A stretch of 64,000 nt of DNA from CAWDLX01 sp963753485. Lineage in GTDB: Bacteria; Actinomycetota; Actinomycetes; Mycobacteriales; Micromonosporaceae. Positions 19,190-29,229 of the stretch are shown here, one piece after another (positions within the stretch are counted from its first letter, which is position 1; each line of letters opens with the position of its first letter). The stretch spans positions 40,421 to 104,420 of the forward strand of contig CAVWCL010000010.1 in NCBI GenBank assembly GCA_963753485.1, given 5' to 3'. The notes under the pieces were generated by a model. It was not told the DNA's origin. It saw only the letters and a program-made list of their open reading frames with translations, and did no database searches. The position numbers and the translations under genes were made by a program.

Positions 19190-19981
19190 GTGGACGTGCA
19201 TGGCCCGGAGGGCTTCGAGAAATTCGCGTTCGCCCACGACGGCCTGACCCGTGACGTCTACCGGGCCGGAGTCGGCCCGGCCATCATCGTGATCCACGAG
19301 ATCCCCGGGCTGCACCCCGGCGTGGTGGCCTTCGCCCGCCGGGTGATCGATGCCGGCTTCACCACCTACCTGCCATCGCTCTTCGGCACCCCGATGCGCG
19401 AAGCGAGCTCGGGGTACATGTTCAACACCGTGCTGCGTATCTGTGTGGCCAAGGAGTTCACCATCCTGGCGAGCAACCGCACCAGCCCGGTCGTCGGCTG
19501 GCTGCGGGCCCTGGCCGCGCAGGCTCACCAGGAGTGTGGTGGCCCCGGCGTCGGCGCGGTGGGGATGTGCCTCACCGGCGGCTTCGCCCTAGGGATGATG
19601 GTGGACGACCGCATGCTGGCGCCGGTGCTGAGCCAACCCGCGATGCCGGCGCCGCTCGGGCGTACCCGGCGGGCGTCGGTCGGCCTCAGCGACGCCGACC
19701 TGGCGGTGGTGAAGCAGCGTGCCGCCGGTGGTGTCTGCGTGCTCGGCCTGCGCTTCACCGAGGACAGCGGGGTGCCGGCGGAGCGCTTCGAGTCACTGCG
19801 CCGAGAACTCGGCGAGGCGTTCATCGCGGTCGAGATCGATTCGTCGGCGGGCAACCCGTACGGCATACCCCGCAACGCCCATTCCGTGCTCACCGAGCAT
19901 TTCGTGGACGAGCCCGGACACCCGACCCGGGCCGCGCTCGACCGGGTACTCGCGTTCTTTCGGGAGCGCCTACCCGCCTGA
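19190..19981 (+). CDS. Dienelactone hydrolase family protein
   Basis: A 263-residue alpha/beta hydrolase. The nucleophile elbow is GMCLTGG, with cysteine in place of serine as in dienelactone hydrolases, and VIHEIPGLHPG forms the oxyanion region; a C-terminal histidine lies in the NAHSVLTEHF segment. It starts 43 nt after the RiPP precursor, in the same direction, with a GTG. It could be cotranscribed with the RiPP genes, but the family is metabolic and common, so a role in peptide tailoring is only a possibility. A second DLH-type gene lies at 40.5 kb. Confidence 0.85.
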   Translation: MDVHGPEGFEKFAFAHDGLTRDVYRAGVGPAIIVIHEIPGLHPGVVAFARRVIDAGFTTYLPSLFGTPMREASSGYMFNTVLRICVAKEFTILASNRTSPVVGWLRALAAQAHQECGGPGVGAVGMCLTGGFALGMMVDDRMLAPVLSQPAMPAPLGRTRRASVGLSDADLAVVKQRAAGGVCVLGLRFTEDSGVPAERFESLRRELGEAFIAVEIDSSAGNPYGIPRNAHSVLTEHFVDEPGHPTRAALDRVLAFFRERLPA

Positions 19982-20009
19982 GCCTGCGGGAGACCGGCTG
20001 GGATGCCGC

Positions 20010-20234
20010 TCAGCGGGCATTGCGGGAGCGGGTGGCCCAGGTGCCGTCCTCGGACGGCGGTTGCTCGTCGTCCTCGTCCTCATCACCGTCGAAACCGTCG
20101 AGGTCGTCGGCCTCGGCCTCTGGGCTGGCTCCGCCGAGTTCGCGCTGCAACGCAGCGAGGTCGGTGTTGGGGGAGTGGTATTTCAACTCCCGGGCCACCT
20201 TCGTCTGCTTGGCCTTCGCCCGGCCGCGCCCCAT
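20010..20234 (-). CDS. DUF3073 family protein
   Basis: A 74-residue protein starting MGRGRAKAKQTKVARELKY, the conserved basic N-terminus of DUF3073, then a short helical part and a highly acidic stretch (DDLDGFDGDEDEDDEQ) before a basic end. The family is actinobacterial and widespread; its function is not established. The gene is commonly found near bldC and the valine dehydrogenase, as here. The ATG at 20234 is used because the family begins at MGRGR. It is convergent with the hydrolase gene. Confidence 0.85.
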   Translation of the reverse strand: MGRGRAKAKQTKVARELKYHSPNTDLAALQRELGGASPEAEADDLDGFDGDEDEDDEQPPSEDGTWATRSRNAR

Positions 20235-20451
20235 GGCGACCCCCTCGCACAGAAATTGCGGGGCAACCCGAGCTGGGTGGGCCCCGACGTTGTCAGGCAT
20301 CTCTCGTGGCTCATACGGTACATGGCCCAGGGCCGGTTCGACACCTCGCCCCGACGTGGCGCGTCGAGGCTCGGCCGATCGGTTGACGTAAGGGTTTGAC
20401 CAGCTCCTGGGCCTGACATCGGGGGCCTCGACACCAGTCTCACCACCCGCC

Positions 20452-21543
20452 TCAGCGGTCCCGTTCTAGGCGAATGCCGCGTAGCCGTCCGACCTCGGTC
20501 ATCCGGCGCTCGGCCAGGCCGTCGGCGGCCACCGCCGGCGGTACCTTGTCCGCCGCGGCCAGCTCCAGAATCCGCTTCGTGGTGTCGTAGATCTTGGCGG
20601 CCCGGGCCCGGGCCCGCTCGAAGTTGAAGCCGTGGATCTCATCGGCCACCTGGATCACGCCGCCCGAGTTGATCACATAGTCGGGGGCGTAGAGAATGCC
20701 CCGGTCCTCCAGCAGCTTCTCGATGCCGGCGTGGGCGAGCTGGTTGTTGGCGCCGCCGGCGACGATCGTCGCGCGAAGGGTGGCCACGGTGTCGTCGTCG
20801 AGGGCGCCACCCAGCGCGCAGGGCGCGTACACATCGATCGGCGAGGCGACCAGTGCTGCGGTGTCGTCGACGACCTCGACCTGCGGGTACGCCGAGCGCA
20901 ACGCCTCGATCGCGGCCTCGTTCACGTCCGTCACCACCACGCAGGCGCCGTCGTCGATGAGATGGCTGGTGAGGTGGCGGCCCACCTTGCCGACCCCGGC
21001 GATCCCGACGGATCGGCCGGCGAGTGTCGGCGAGCCCCAGAGGTGCTCGGCCGCCGCGCGCATGCCCTGGAACACGCCGTACGCGGTGAGCACCGACGAG
21101 TCGCCGCAGCCGCCGTTCTCCTCGCTGCGCCCGGTGACGTAGCGGGTCTCCCGGGCCACGATGTCCATGTCGGTGCTGTAGGTGCCCACGTCGCAGGCGG
21201 TGTAGTACCGCCCGCCGAGTGACTCGACGAAGCGGCCGTAGGCGCGCAGCAGTGCCTCGCTCTTGTCGGCGCCGGGGTCGCCCCAGATCACCGCCTTACC
21301 GCCGCCGAGATCGAGCCCGGCCACCGCGTTCTTGTACGCCATCGCCCGGCTCAGTCCGAGGACGTCGGCGAGGGCGGCCGACTCATTGGGGTAGGGGTGG
21401 AACCTGGTCCCGCCGAGCGCCGGACCGAGCGCGGTCGAGTAGATCGCGATGATGGCGCGCAGACCGGTAGCGCCGTCGTGGCAGTAGACGACCTGTTCGT
21501 GACCGGTGGCCGGGCCGTCCTGGCTGGAGATGAAGACATCCAT
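20452..21543 (-). CDS. vdh: Leucine/valine/phenylalanine dehydrogenase (probably valine dehydrogenase)
   Basis: A 363-residue NAD-dependent amino-acid dehydrogenase that deaminates branched-chain amino acids to keto acids, supplying acyl-CoA precursors. Visible are GTRFHPYPNESAALADVLGLS, the catalytic-lysine region MAYKNAVAGLDLGGGK, and the Rossmann motif GIAGVGKVGRHL. The ATG follows GAGGAG. The position beside bldC matches the valine dehydrogenase locus of Streptomyces, which supports that substrate, but leucine or phenylalanine cannot be excluded from sequence alone. About 180 bp separate it from the divergent DUF8083-like gene. Confidence 0.9.
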   Translation of the reverse strand: MDVFISSQDGPATGHEQVVYCHDGATGLRAIIAIYSTALGPALGGTRFHPYPNESAALADVLGLSRAMAYKNAVAGLDLGGGKAVIWGDPGADKSEALLRAYGRFVESLGGRYYTACDVGTYSTDMDIVARETRYVTGRSEENGGCGDSSVLTAYGVFQGMRAAAEHLWGSPTLAGRSVGIAGVGKVGRHLTSHLIDDGACVVVTDVNEAAIEALRSAYPQVEVVDDTAALVASPIDVYAPCALGGALDDDTVATLRATIVAGGANNQLAHAGIEKLLEDRGILYAPDYVINSGGVIQVADEIHGFNFERARARAAKIYDTTKRILELAAADKVPPAVAADGLAERRMTEVGRLRGIRLERDR

Positions 21544-21723
21544 TGTCTTGCTCCTCGGGTTGAGGGGCGGCAGCGGCCCTTGTGGGACCGCAGCCGGGAC
21601 GCCGGCCGGGTCAGCCGGTAGCTCTGAAGCGTATCGGCGCGAGTGCGGGTCGTATGTCTGTCACGGGCCGGCGAATCTCCCGCATTGTGGTCAGCCGGCG
21701 GCAATCCGTGCGACGATCGCGCC

Positions 21724-22563
21724 GTGCCGACACTCTTCGCGTCCTACCTGCGGGTGTACGAGCCACTGAGCGCCTTTGACCGGCAGAGCCAGGTGTACTG
21801 GCGGCGCTACATCCACGAGGGGCGGGCGGTGACCCCGGTGGAGGGCCCGGGTCGGCAGCGTACCGCGGTCATCGAAGCGTTGGGCGCCAGCTGGACCCGG
21901 TTGCCGGATCTGCCGGACGAGGCGTATGTGCTGCAGTCCGACGAGACCACCCTGATCTGCCCGTGGAACCTGCGGGTCCGGGTGGCCGAGGCCGCGCTGG
22001 AGGCGCGCGACGGCGTGCCGGCGATCCTGGCCGACGCGTTCGTCCCGCCCGCGCTCGCCGGGCTGGCCCGGGCGGTGGTCTCGGACTGGAACTCCGGGTC
22101 GCGGGTGCTGGAGTTCGGGTCCCCGCGCCAGCACGAGCAGATCTCGACCTGGAGCGTGCCGCTGCGCTGGTTCGTCCTGGTGGACCAGCAGGAGCGGGTC
22201 CTGGAGATCGGCCCGGACGGTCGGACACTGCGCTACCGCACGGAGATCTCCAAGGCGCGCCGGCGGGCGCATCGGGCCCTGTCGGTGCTGCGCCGTTCGG
22301 TCGGCGACGTACCGGTCTCGGAGGCGGTGGAGGAGAGCACCCGGTGGTTGGAGGAGTTCCATCCACGCTCGGTGGTGGAGCTCGACTACGGCGGCCTGGC
22401 GACGGTGCTCTCCGAGCAGACGCTGCGGGATGACGACTCGGCGGCTCTGGTCGCCCGGGGTCTGGCGGCATTGGCGAAGGGCGATGCGGACGCGGCCACG
22501 AACGCGTACGAGACGCTGGTCGATCGGTGGCGGGCAATTCAGCTTTTAGAGCGTTGTAACTGA
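21724..22563 (+). CDS. DUF8083-like conserved actinobacterial protein
   Basis: 279 residues starting at a GTG (MPTLFASYLRVYEPLSAF). No catalytic motif, signal peptide or membrane helix is seen. The N-terminal half contains an aromatic segment about a WYxY-like VYWRRYIHEG and a WNLRVRVAEAALE helix; the C-terminal half is helical and acidic. This gene type is conserved directly upstream of bldC in actinomycetes, which is the main clue to identity. The function is unknown. Family name from memory of the neighbourhood, so moderate confidence. Confidence 0.65.
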   Translation: MPTLFASYLRVYEPLSAFDRQSQVYWRRYIHEGRAVTPVEGPGRQRTAVIEALGASWTRLPDLPDEAYVLQSDETTLICPWNLRVRVAEAALEARDGVPAILADAFVPPALAGLARAVVSDWNSGSRVLEFGSPRQHEQISTWSVPLRWFVLVDQQERVLEIGPDGRTLRYRTEISKARRRAHRALSVLRRSVGDVPVSEAVEESTRWLEEFHPRSVVELDYGGLATVLSEQTLRDDDSAALVARGLAALAKGDADAATNAYETLVDRWRAIQLLERCN

Positions 22564-22728
22564 ATTGTTACCTACAAAGCTGGGCATTTGCCGCTTAACT
22601 CGTCCGACCATCCACCACCCATCATCCGTTCGGCCCATGTCGGACATCGGGGACTAGCCGGACGATGGGATTCGCGTCGGCCGGCGGGACCCCGGACGTC
22701 GTACTGAGTACCTGTGGAGGAGATCCGA

Positions 22729-22938
22729 ATGGCATCCCGTACGCACGAGCCCGAACCGCTGCTCACCCCGGCAGAGGTCGCGTCGATGTTCCGCGTCGAC
22801 CCCAAGACCGTGACGCGGTGGGCCAAGGCCGGCAAGCTGAGCGCGATCCGTACCCTGGGTGGGCACCGCCGCTACCGTGAGTCGGAGGTGCGGGCTCTCC
22901 TGCAAGGCCAGATTCCGGCGCAACGCCAAGGCGACTGA
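22729..22938 (+). CDS. bldC: BldC, small MerR-like developmental regulator
   Basis: A 69-residue single winged-helix DNA-binding protein: LLTPAEVASMFRVDPKTVTRWAKAGKLS is the helix-turn-helix and RTLGGHRRYRESEV is the wing. It lacks the MerR effector domain, as in BldC, which in Streptomyces holds back entry into sporulation by binding direct repeats cooperatively. The start ATG is 4 nt after GGAGGAGAT. In the 165-bp gap upstream I see no clear promoter. The sequence is nearly canonical along its whole length. Confidence 0.95.
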   Translation: MASRTHEPEPLLTPAEVASMFRVDPKTVTRWAKAGKLSAIRTLGGHRRYRESEVRALLQGQIPAQRQGD

Positions 22939-23036
22939 CATTTCCTACCCTGAACTCCGGTAGCACCCCCTTTGTAGGTTCCAAGCACATCGGCCTGTGT
23001 CGGCTCCCCGGACGCGGGCCGCTCAGCCGTCCCCGA

Positions 23037-23306
23037 TCAGCGGCCGGAGTCCGGTTCCGCGGATCGCCCGCCGGCGATCCGGGCGACCGTCGCGGAGTGA
23101 ACAGTATCGATGTTACTCCCGGTGGGCAACAGGGTGGGAGACCCAGTTACCGAGTACCACTCGTCGGCGTCGCGGTACTGGACCTGTTGGCGTACGGAGG
23201 TGTCGTCCGCCTCGGTGCGCAGGGTCAGCTCGCCGGTGATGACGCCGACCTCGTCGGTCATCACCCCGCCGGGGCCCGCGGTGACGTCACTCGTGCGCTG
23301 CGCCAT
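23037..23306 (-). CDS. Small hydrophilic protein of unknown function
   Basis: An 89-residue hydrophilic protein with a beta-rich central part (VGVITGELTLRTEADDTSVRQQVQY, YSVTGSPTLL). No recognised domain. Its ATG shares one base with the stop codon of the upstream HNH nuclease gene (TGATG), so it is translationally coupled and should be made with the nuclease. Whether it is functionally linked is unknown. Confidence 0.55.
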   Translation of the reverse strand: MAQRTSDVTAGPGGVMTDEVGVITGELTLRTEADDTSVRQQVQYRDADEWYSVTGSPTLLPTGSNIDTVHSATVARIAGGRSAEPDSGR

Positions 23307-23959
23307 CAGCAGGTACCCAGCATGTCCTCGAGCGCCTGCTTCTCGGCCGGGGTGACGGTGAGCTGCCAGTAGCTCTTCACCTGCACCCAGTTACCGGCAT
23401 ACGTGCACCAGAACTCGTGCCTCGGCGGCCGCCACTGCGACGGGTCCTGGTCGCCCTTGGACCGGTTGGTCGACGCGGTCACCGCGAGCAGCTGTGGTCG
23501 GTCGAGGTCGTTGGCGAACTGCTCCCGCTTGGCGTCGGTCCAGGCCGCCGCCCCGGTGCGCCAAGCGTCGGCCAATGGCACCATGTGATCGATGTCGAGC
23601 TCCTGCGGATCGTTGGTGGTCCGTGCGTCGTACGGGCTGAACCACGACCCCGCGGTGATCGCACAGCCGGAGCCGGTGCGCACGTCCCGGCCGTCGCGCT
23701 GCAGCACCACGTCGCGGGTGTCACAACCGTGCCCCTGCTCGATCCAGTGGGGGAACCGCTCGCGGCTGTAGCGGGCCATCGACCCCCACGGCGCGACGCT
23801 GAGCCCGACCAGTTCGGCGAGCACGTTCTGGTCGGCGGCGGGCCGGTCGGCAGCGGTGGTACCGGCGATTGGGTCGCATCCAGTGGTGCTGACCAGCCCA
23901 CATAGGACAATCGCGACAAGCGTGGCGGCTCGCCAGTGTCTGCGGCTGAAGGGGCGCAC
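23306..23959 (-). CDS. Secreted HNH endonuclease family (DUF1524) protein
   Basis: A 217-residue protein starting RRHWRAATLVAIVLCGLVSTTGC, a signal peptide with a possible but atypical lipobox (TTGC). The mature part holds the DUF1524 HNH nuclease core: LDIDHMVPLADAWRTGA with the catalytic histidine, then the asparagine/histidine region LLAVTASTNRSKGDQDPSQW. Such proteins are abundant secreted nucleases in actinomycetes. The GTG at 23959 is chosen over the TTG at 24028, because it opens the signal peptide. It is coupled to the 89-residue gene downstream. Confidence 0.82.
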   Translation of the reverse strand: MRPFSRRHWRAATLVAIVLCGLVSTTGCDPIAGTTAADRPAADQNVLAELVGLSVAPWGSMARYSRERFPHWIEQGHGCDTRDVVLQRDGRDVRTGSGCAITAGSWFSPYDARTTNDPQELDIDHMVPLADAWRTGAAAWTDAKREQFANDLDRPQLLAVTASTNRSKGDQDPSQWRPPRHEFWCTYAGNWVQVKSYWQLTVTPAEKQALEDMLGTC

Positions 23960-24087
23960 CTGGTCAGCATCGGCCGTGCAGGGCGTCGGACCAAGCAGCC
24001 CGGTAAGTGCGTTTCGCTGGTGTTGCAACCGAAGTGTCCGCGCTGGGCGACATCGATAACGTGCCCGTCACGACAAGGGTCCGAACT

Positions 24088-24174
24088 TGGTTACAAGGAC
24101 CCCGATCCCTTGACCAGCTAGGCGCCGGTAAGCCGAGAATCTTCACAACCGCCCTTTGATCACGAGAGGGCGGT
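24088..24174 (+). promoter_or_regulatory. Two hairpins ahead of the peptide transporter operon
   Basis: At 24088-24116, TGGT-TA-CAAGG pairs with CCTTG-ACCA. At 24148-24174, ACCGCCCT and AGGGCGGT form an 8-bp stem with an 11-nt loop. Both lie in the 278-bp space between the divergent HNH gene and the first permease. They may be a leader structure or an operator; no T-run follows. Confidence 0.35.
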
Positions 24175-24237
24175 AGCTACATGTAGGCCCGTCATGAGAT
24201 CGTGACTGCCCGGGGACGTTGGAGGGGAGGGCGAGTC

Positions 24238-25233
24238 ATGGTCATGGGACCGGAGCCCCTCGGTACGACCACTGTCGTCGACCCGGGCGTGCTGACCGAA
24301 GCATCCGCCGGCGTGCCGGTCGAGGGCCGTTCGCTGTGGCGCATCTCGTGGACCCGGCTCAAGCGCGACAAGGTGGCCATGGCCGGTGGCATCATCGTGA
24401 TCCTGCTCGTGCTGATGGCTCTATTCGCGCCGCTGATCGTGCATTTCCTCGGCAGCCCGCCGAACGAATACCATGAGGACCTCATCGACAACACCACGCT
24501 CGGAGTGAAGGGCAACTTCGGCGGAATGAGCTGGCACCACCTGCTCGGCGTGGAGCCGCAGAAGGGCCGCGACATCTTCAGCCGGGTGGTCTACGGCGCC
24601 CGCGTCTCGCTGCTCATCGCGTTCTTCGCGACCATGCTCTCGATCGTGATCGGCTCGACCCTTGGCGTGATCGCCGGATACTTCGGCGGCTGGGTCGACG
24701 CGATCATCAGCCGGACGATGGATGTCTTCCTCGCGTTCCCCCTGCTGGTCTTCGCGATCGCGCTCGCCGGCGTGGTGCCGGACAAGGCGTTCGGCCTCAC
24801 CGGCGACACCCTGCGCATCGTGTTGCTCATCTTCATCATCGGCTTCTTCAACTGGCCCTATGTCGGGCGCATCATCCGTGGCCAGGCGCTCTCCCTGCGC
24901 GAGCGGGAGTTCGTGGACGCAGCCCGAAGTCTCGGCGCCCGCGGCCCGTACATCATCTTCCGGGAGATGGTGCCGAACCTGATCGCCCCGATCCTCATCT
25001 ACGCGACCCTGCTCATCCCGACCAACATCCTGTTCGAGGCGGCCCTGTCGTTCCTGGGCGTCGGCATCCGGCCGCCGACCGCGACCTGGGGCGGCATGCT
25101 CGCCGATGCGGTGACCTTCTACACCATGCCGCACTTCATGCTGTGGCCGGGCTTGGCGATCTTCGTCACGGTCATGGCGTTCAACCTCTTCGGTGACGGG
25201 CTGCGCGACGCGCTGGACCCGAAGACGCGCTAG
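24238..25233 (+). CDS. dppC: Di/oligopeptide ABC transporter permease (DppC/OppC type)
   Basis: A 331-residue inner-membrane permease with an N-terminal OppC-type tail, six predicted helices, and the EAA loop ARSLGARGPYIIFREMVPNLIAPI that docks to the ATPases. The ATG follows GGAGGGGAGG. It opens a five-gene operon (C, A, B, D, F). Having the C-type permease first and the binding protein between the two permeases is unlike the usual A-B-C-D-F order. Substrate assignment as peptide is by family; nickel or sugar uptake is less likely. Confidence 0.9.
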   Translation: MVMGPEPLGTTTVVDPGVLTEASAGVPVEGRSLWRISWTRLKRDKVAMAGGIIVILLVLMALFAPLIVHFLGSPPNEYHEDLIDNTTLGVKGNFGGMSWHHLLGVEPQKGRDIFSRVVYGARVSLLIAFFATMLSIVIGSTLGVIAGYFGGWVDAIISRTMDVFLAFPLLVFAIALAGVVPDKAFGLTGDTLRIVLLIFIIGFFNWPYVGRIIRGQALSLREREFVDAARSLGARGPYIIFREMVPNLIAPILIYATLLIPTNILFEAALSFLGVGIRPPTATWGGMLADAVTFYTMPHFMLWPGLAIFVTVMAFNLFGDGLRDALDPKTR

Positions 25234-25303
25234 CCCCGCGAATGGACCATCACCCGCCGATCGACCCCTAGCCTCCGATCCCCACAACGAAGGGTGCATC
25301 TAG

Positions 25304-27058
25304 ATGAACCGAAGAATCGTCACTGCAGTGGCGGTGAGCGCGATCCTGGCGCTCGGCCTCGCCGCCTGCAAGGGCGGCAACACCGACAACACGCCCAGCA
25401 CGGGCACCAACACGCCCGCCTTCAATGCCGCGATGGGCAAGGTGTTCAACGCATCCGACAAGAAGGGCGGCGTCGTCAAGCTGGCGAACTCCGGCGACTG
25501 GGACACGTACGACCCGGGCGAGACCTACTACGGCTACTCGTGGAACTTCGCCCGCCTGTACACCCGGGCCCTGGTGATGTTCAAGCCGGCGCCGGGCGCG
25601 GGCAGCAACGAACTCGTGCCCGACCTGGCCCAGAGCCTCGGCGTGCCCAGCGACGGTGGCAAGACGTTCACCTACAAGCTGCGTTCGGGCCTCAAGTACG
25701 AGGACGGCAGCCCGATCACGTCCAAGGACGTCAAGTACGCGGTACTGCGCTCCACCGACAAGAAGACCTTCCCCAACGGCCCGGCCTACTTCGAGCAGTT
25801 CCTGAACCTGCCGGCCGGCTACGACGGCCCCTACCGGACCCCCAACATGAACACCGACCAGGCGATCTCCACACCGGACGATCTGACCATCGTCTTCCAC
25901 CTCAAGCAGGCCTTCGGCGGTTTCGACTACATGGCCCAGTTGCCGCAGACGGCACCGGTGCCGCAGGCCAAGGACGACGGCGCCAAGTATCGCAACCACG
26001 TGGTTTCCTCGGGCCCGTACAAGTTCGCCGACCTCCAGGAGGGCAAGAGCTTCAAGCTCGTGCGCAACTCCAACTGGGACCCGGCGACCGACCCCAACCG
26101 CAAGGCGCTGCCGGACGAGTTCGACGTGGCGCTGAAGGTCGACGCCAATGACATCGACAACCAGCTCATCTCCGGAACCATCCAGGTCGATATCGCCGGC
26201 ACCGGCATCCAGCCGGCCGCCGTTGCCCGGGTGCTCAGTGACCCGAAGCTCAAGGCGACCGCCGACAACCCGGTGCTCGCGCGGCTGTGGTATGTGTCGA
26301 TCGACCCGCAGGTCAAGCCGCTGGACAACATCGAATGCCGCAAGGCGATCATGTACGCGGCCGACCGGACCAGCACGCAGAACGCCTTCGGCGGTGAGTT
26401 CGCCGGTGGTGAGATCGCGACCACGGTGCTGCCGCCAGCGATCCCGGGTTACCAGAAGTTCGACCTGTTCCCCGCGGGCGCCGACAACAAGGGGGACGTG
26501 CAGAAGGCGAAGGACGCGCTGACCGCCTGCGGCCAACCGACCGGCTTCGAGACCCACATGGCCTACCGGGCCGAGCGGCCGAAGGAGAAGGCGACCGCCG
26601 AGTCGCTGCAGCAGTCGCTGGGCCGGGTCGGCATCAAGCTCACCCTCGACCCGTACCCGCAGGGTGACTTCTTCGCCCAGTATGCCGGCAACCCGCCGTT
26701 CGCCCGGGCGCACAACCTCGGCCTCTCCTCCAATGGCTGGGGCGCGGACTGGAACGACGGCTTCGGCTTCCTGTCACAGATCGTGGACAGTCGGGTCATC
26801 CGGGAGACCGGTGGCTCGTCCAACATCAGCGTCCGGATCCCCGAGGTCGACCAGATGATCGACCAGGCCCTCAACGAGACCGACGTGGCCAAGCGCAACG
26901 TCATTTGGGGCAACATCGACAAGCGGGTCATGCAGGAGGCGGTCATCCTGCCGATCGTGTACGCGAAGTCGTTGCTGCTGCGCGGCAAGGGCCTGACGAA
27001 CGTCTTCGTCAACGAGGCGTTCGGCATGTACGACTACGTGGCGCTGGGCGTCCAGTAA
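25304..27058 (+). CDS. dppA: Extracellular solute-binding protein, family 5 (peptide-binding lipoprotein)
   Basis: A 584-residue lipoprotein with signal peptide and lipobox LGLAAC (Cys23 modified). The mature part is the family 5 binding fold: GGVVKLANSGDWDTYDPG, a TYKLRSGLKYEDGSPITSKDVKYAVLR segment typical of DppA/OppA, and VFHLKQAFGGFDYMAQLP. It captures the peptide outside the membrane and delivers it to the permeases encoded on either side. It starts 70 bp after dppC. Confidence 0.92.
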   Translation: MNRRIVTAVAVSAILALGLAACKGGNTDNTPSTGTNTPAFNAAMGKVFNASDKKGGVVKLANSGDWDTYDPGETYYGYSWNFARLYTRALVMFKPAPGAGSNELVPDLAQSLGVPSDGGKTFTYKLRSGLKYEDGSPITSKDVKYAVLRSTDKKTFPNGPAYFEQFLNLPAGYDGPYRTPNMNTDQAISTPDDLTIVFHLKQAFGGFDYMAQLPQTAPVPQAKDDGAKYRNHVVSSGPYKFADLQEGKSFKLVRNSNWDPATDPNRKALPDEFDVALKVDANDIDNQLISGTIQVDIAGTGIQPAAVARVLSDPKLKATADNPVLARLWYVSIDPQVKPLDNIECRKAIMYAADRTSTQNAFGGEFAGGEIATTVLPPAIPGYQKFDLFPAGADNKGDVQKAKDALTACGQPTGFETHMAYRAERPKEKATAESLQQSLGRVGIKLTLDPYPQGDFFAQYAGNPPFARAHNLGLSSNGWGADWNDGFGFLSQIVDSRVIRETGGSSNISVRIPEVDQMIDQALNETDVAKRNVIWGNIDKRVMQEAVILPIVYAKSLLLRGKGLTNVFVNEAFGMYDYVALGVQ

Positions 27059-27148
27059 ACGGATCCGCCCAGCCACGACAGTTAGGCAGGTGAAGGCAGT
27101 GGTGGCCGGCCCGGGCTTGTCCCGGGCCGGCCACCGGAGCCGTCTCAT

Positions 27149-28161
27149 GTGGTCACGTACATCATCCGGCGCCTCCTCGCGGCGGTGCTGCTGCTCTTCA
27201 TCGTGAGTGCGGTAACGTTCTCGATCTTCTTCCTGGTGCCCCGGCTGGCCGGGTCATCGCCGGAGACGCTCGCCACCCGCTATGTCGGGCGGGCGGCGAC
27301 CGCCGAGACCGTCCACCTGACCGCGCAGCGGCTGGGCTTCTACGACTCACCGGTGATCCAGTACGGGCGCTGGATCAAGGGGATCGTCGTCGGCGCCGAC
27401 TACGACTACGGCGCCGGCGTGGAGCACTGCCCCGCACCCTGCCTCGGCTACTCGTTCCTCACCAAGCAGCCGGTCCTGCCCGAGCTGCTCGACCGCACGC
27501 CGGTGACCGCGTCGCTGGCGGTCGGCGCCTCGCTCATCTGGTTGCTGGCCGGGGTCGCCACCGGCGTGGTCTCCGCCCTTCGTCGGGGTAGCTTCTTCGA
27601 CCGCAGCGCGATGACGGTGGCCCTGGCCGGTGTGTCGGCGCCGATCTTCTTCACCGGGCTGATCGGACTCACCTTCTTCAGTTACCAGCTCGGCTGGACG
27701 GCACCTGGCGGGAGCTATGTTCCGTTCACCTCCGATCCCCTCACCTGGGCCTATGACCTGCTACTGCCCTGGGTCGTGCTCGCCTTCCTCTTCGCGGCCG
27801 GGTACGCCCGGCTCACCCGGGCGGGCATGCTCGAGACGATGGGCGAGGACTATGTCCGCACGGCCCGGGCCAAGGGCCTGCCGGAACGCCGGGTCGTGCT
27901 GAAACACGGGCTGCGCGGCGCGCTGACCCCGATCCTGACCATCTTCGGGCTCGACGTCGGGCTGCTCCTCGGTGGCGCCGTGCTGACCGAGCGGGTGTTC
28001 TCGCTGCCGGGGCTCGGCAAGTTCACCATCGACGCGATCATCGACAACGACCTGCCGAAGGTGATGGGCGCGGTGCTCTTCGCCACCTTCTTCGTGGTGA
28101 TGGCCAACCTGGTCGTGGACCTGCTCTACGCGGTGATCGACCCACGGGTGAGGCTCGGCTG

Positions 28162-28162
<1 letters not shown>
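27149..28162 (+). CDS. dppB: Di/oligopeptide ABC transporter permease (DppB/OppB type)
   Basis: A 337-residue permease beginning MVTYIIRRLLAAVLLL, the standard OppB first helix, then a periplasmic loop and five more helices; the EAA motif is YVRTARAKGLPERRVVLKHGLRGALTPI. The GTG at 27149 is used because the ATG two bases earlier is out of frame. It overlaps dppD by one base (TGATG). An insertion of roughly 40 residues with a Cys pair (EHCPAPCLGYSF) lies in the periplasmic loop. Confidence 0.9.

Positions 28163-29225
<1,063 letters not shown>

Positions 29226-29229
<4 letters not shown>

Noticed and set aside
19190..19981. Dienelactone hydrolase as a RiPP tailoring enzyme
   Set aside because: Only proximity supports it; the family is metabolic and the window has another copy.
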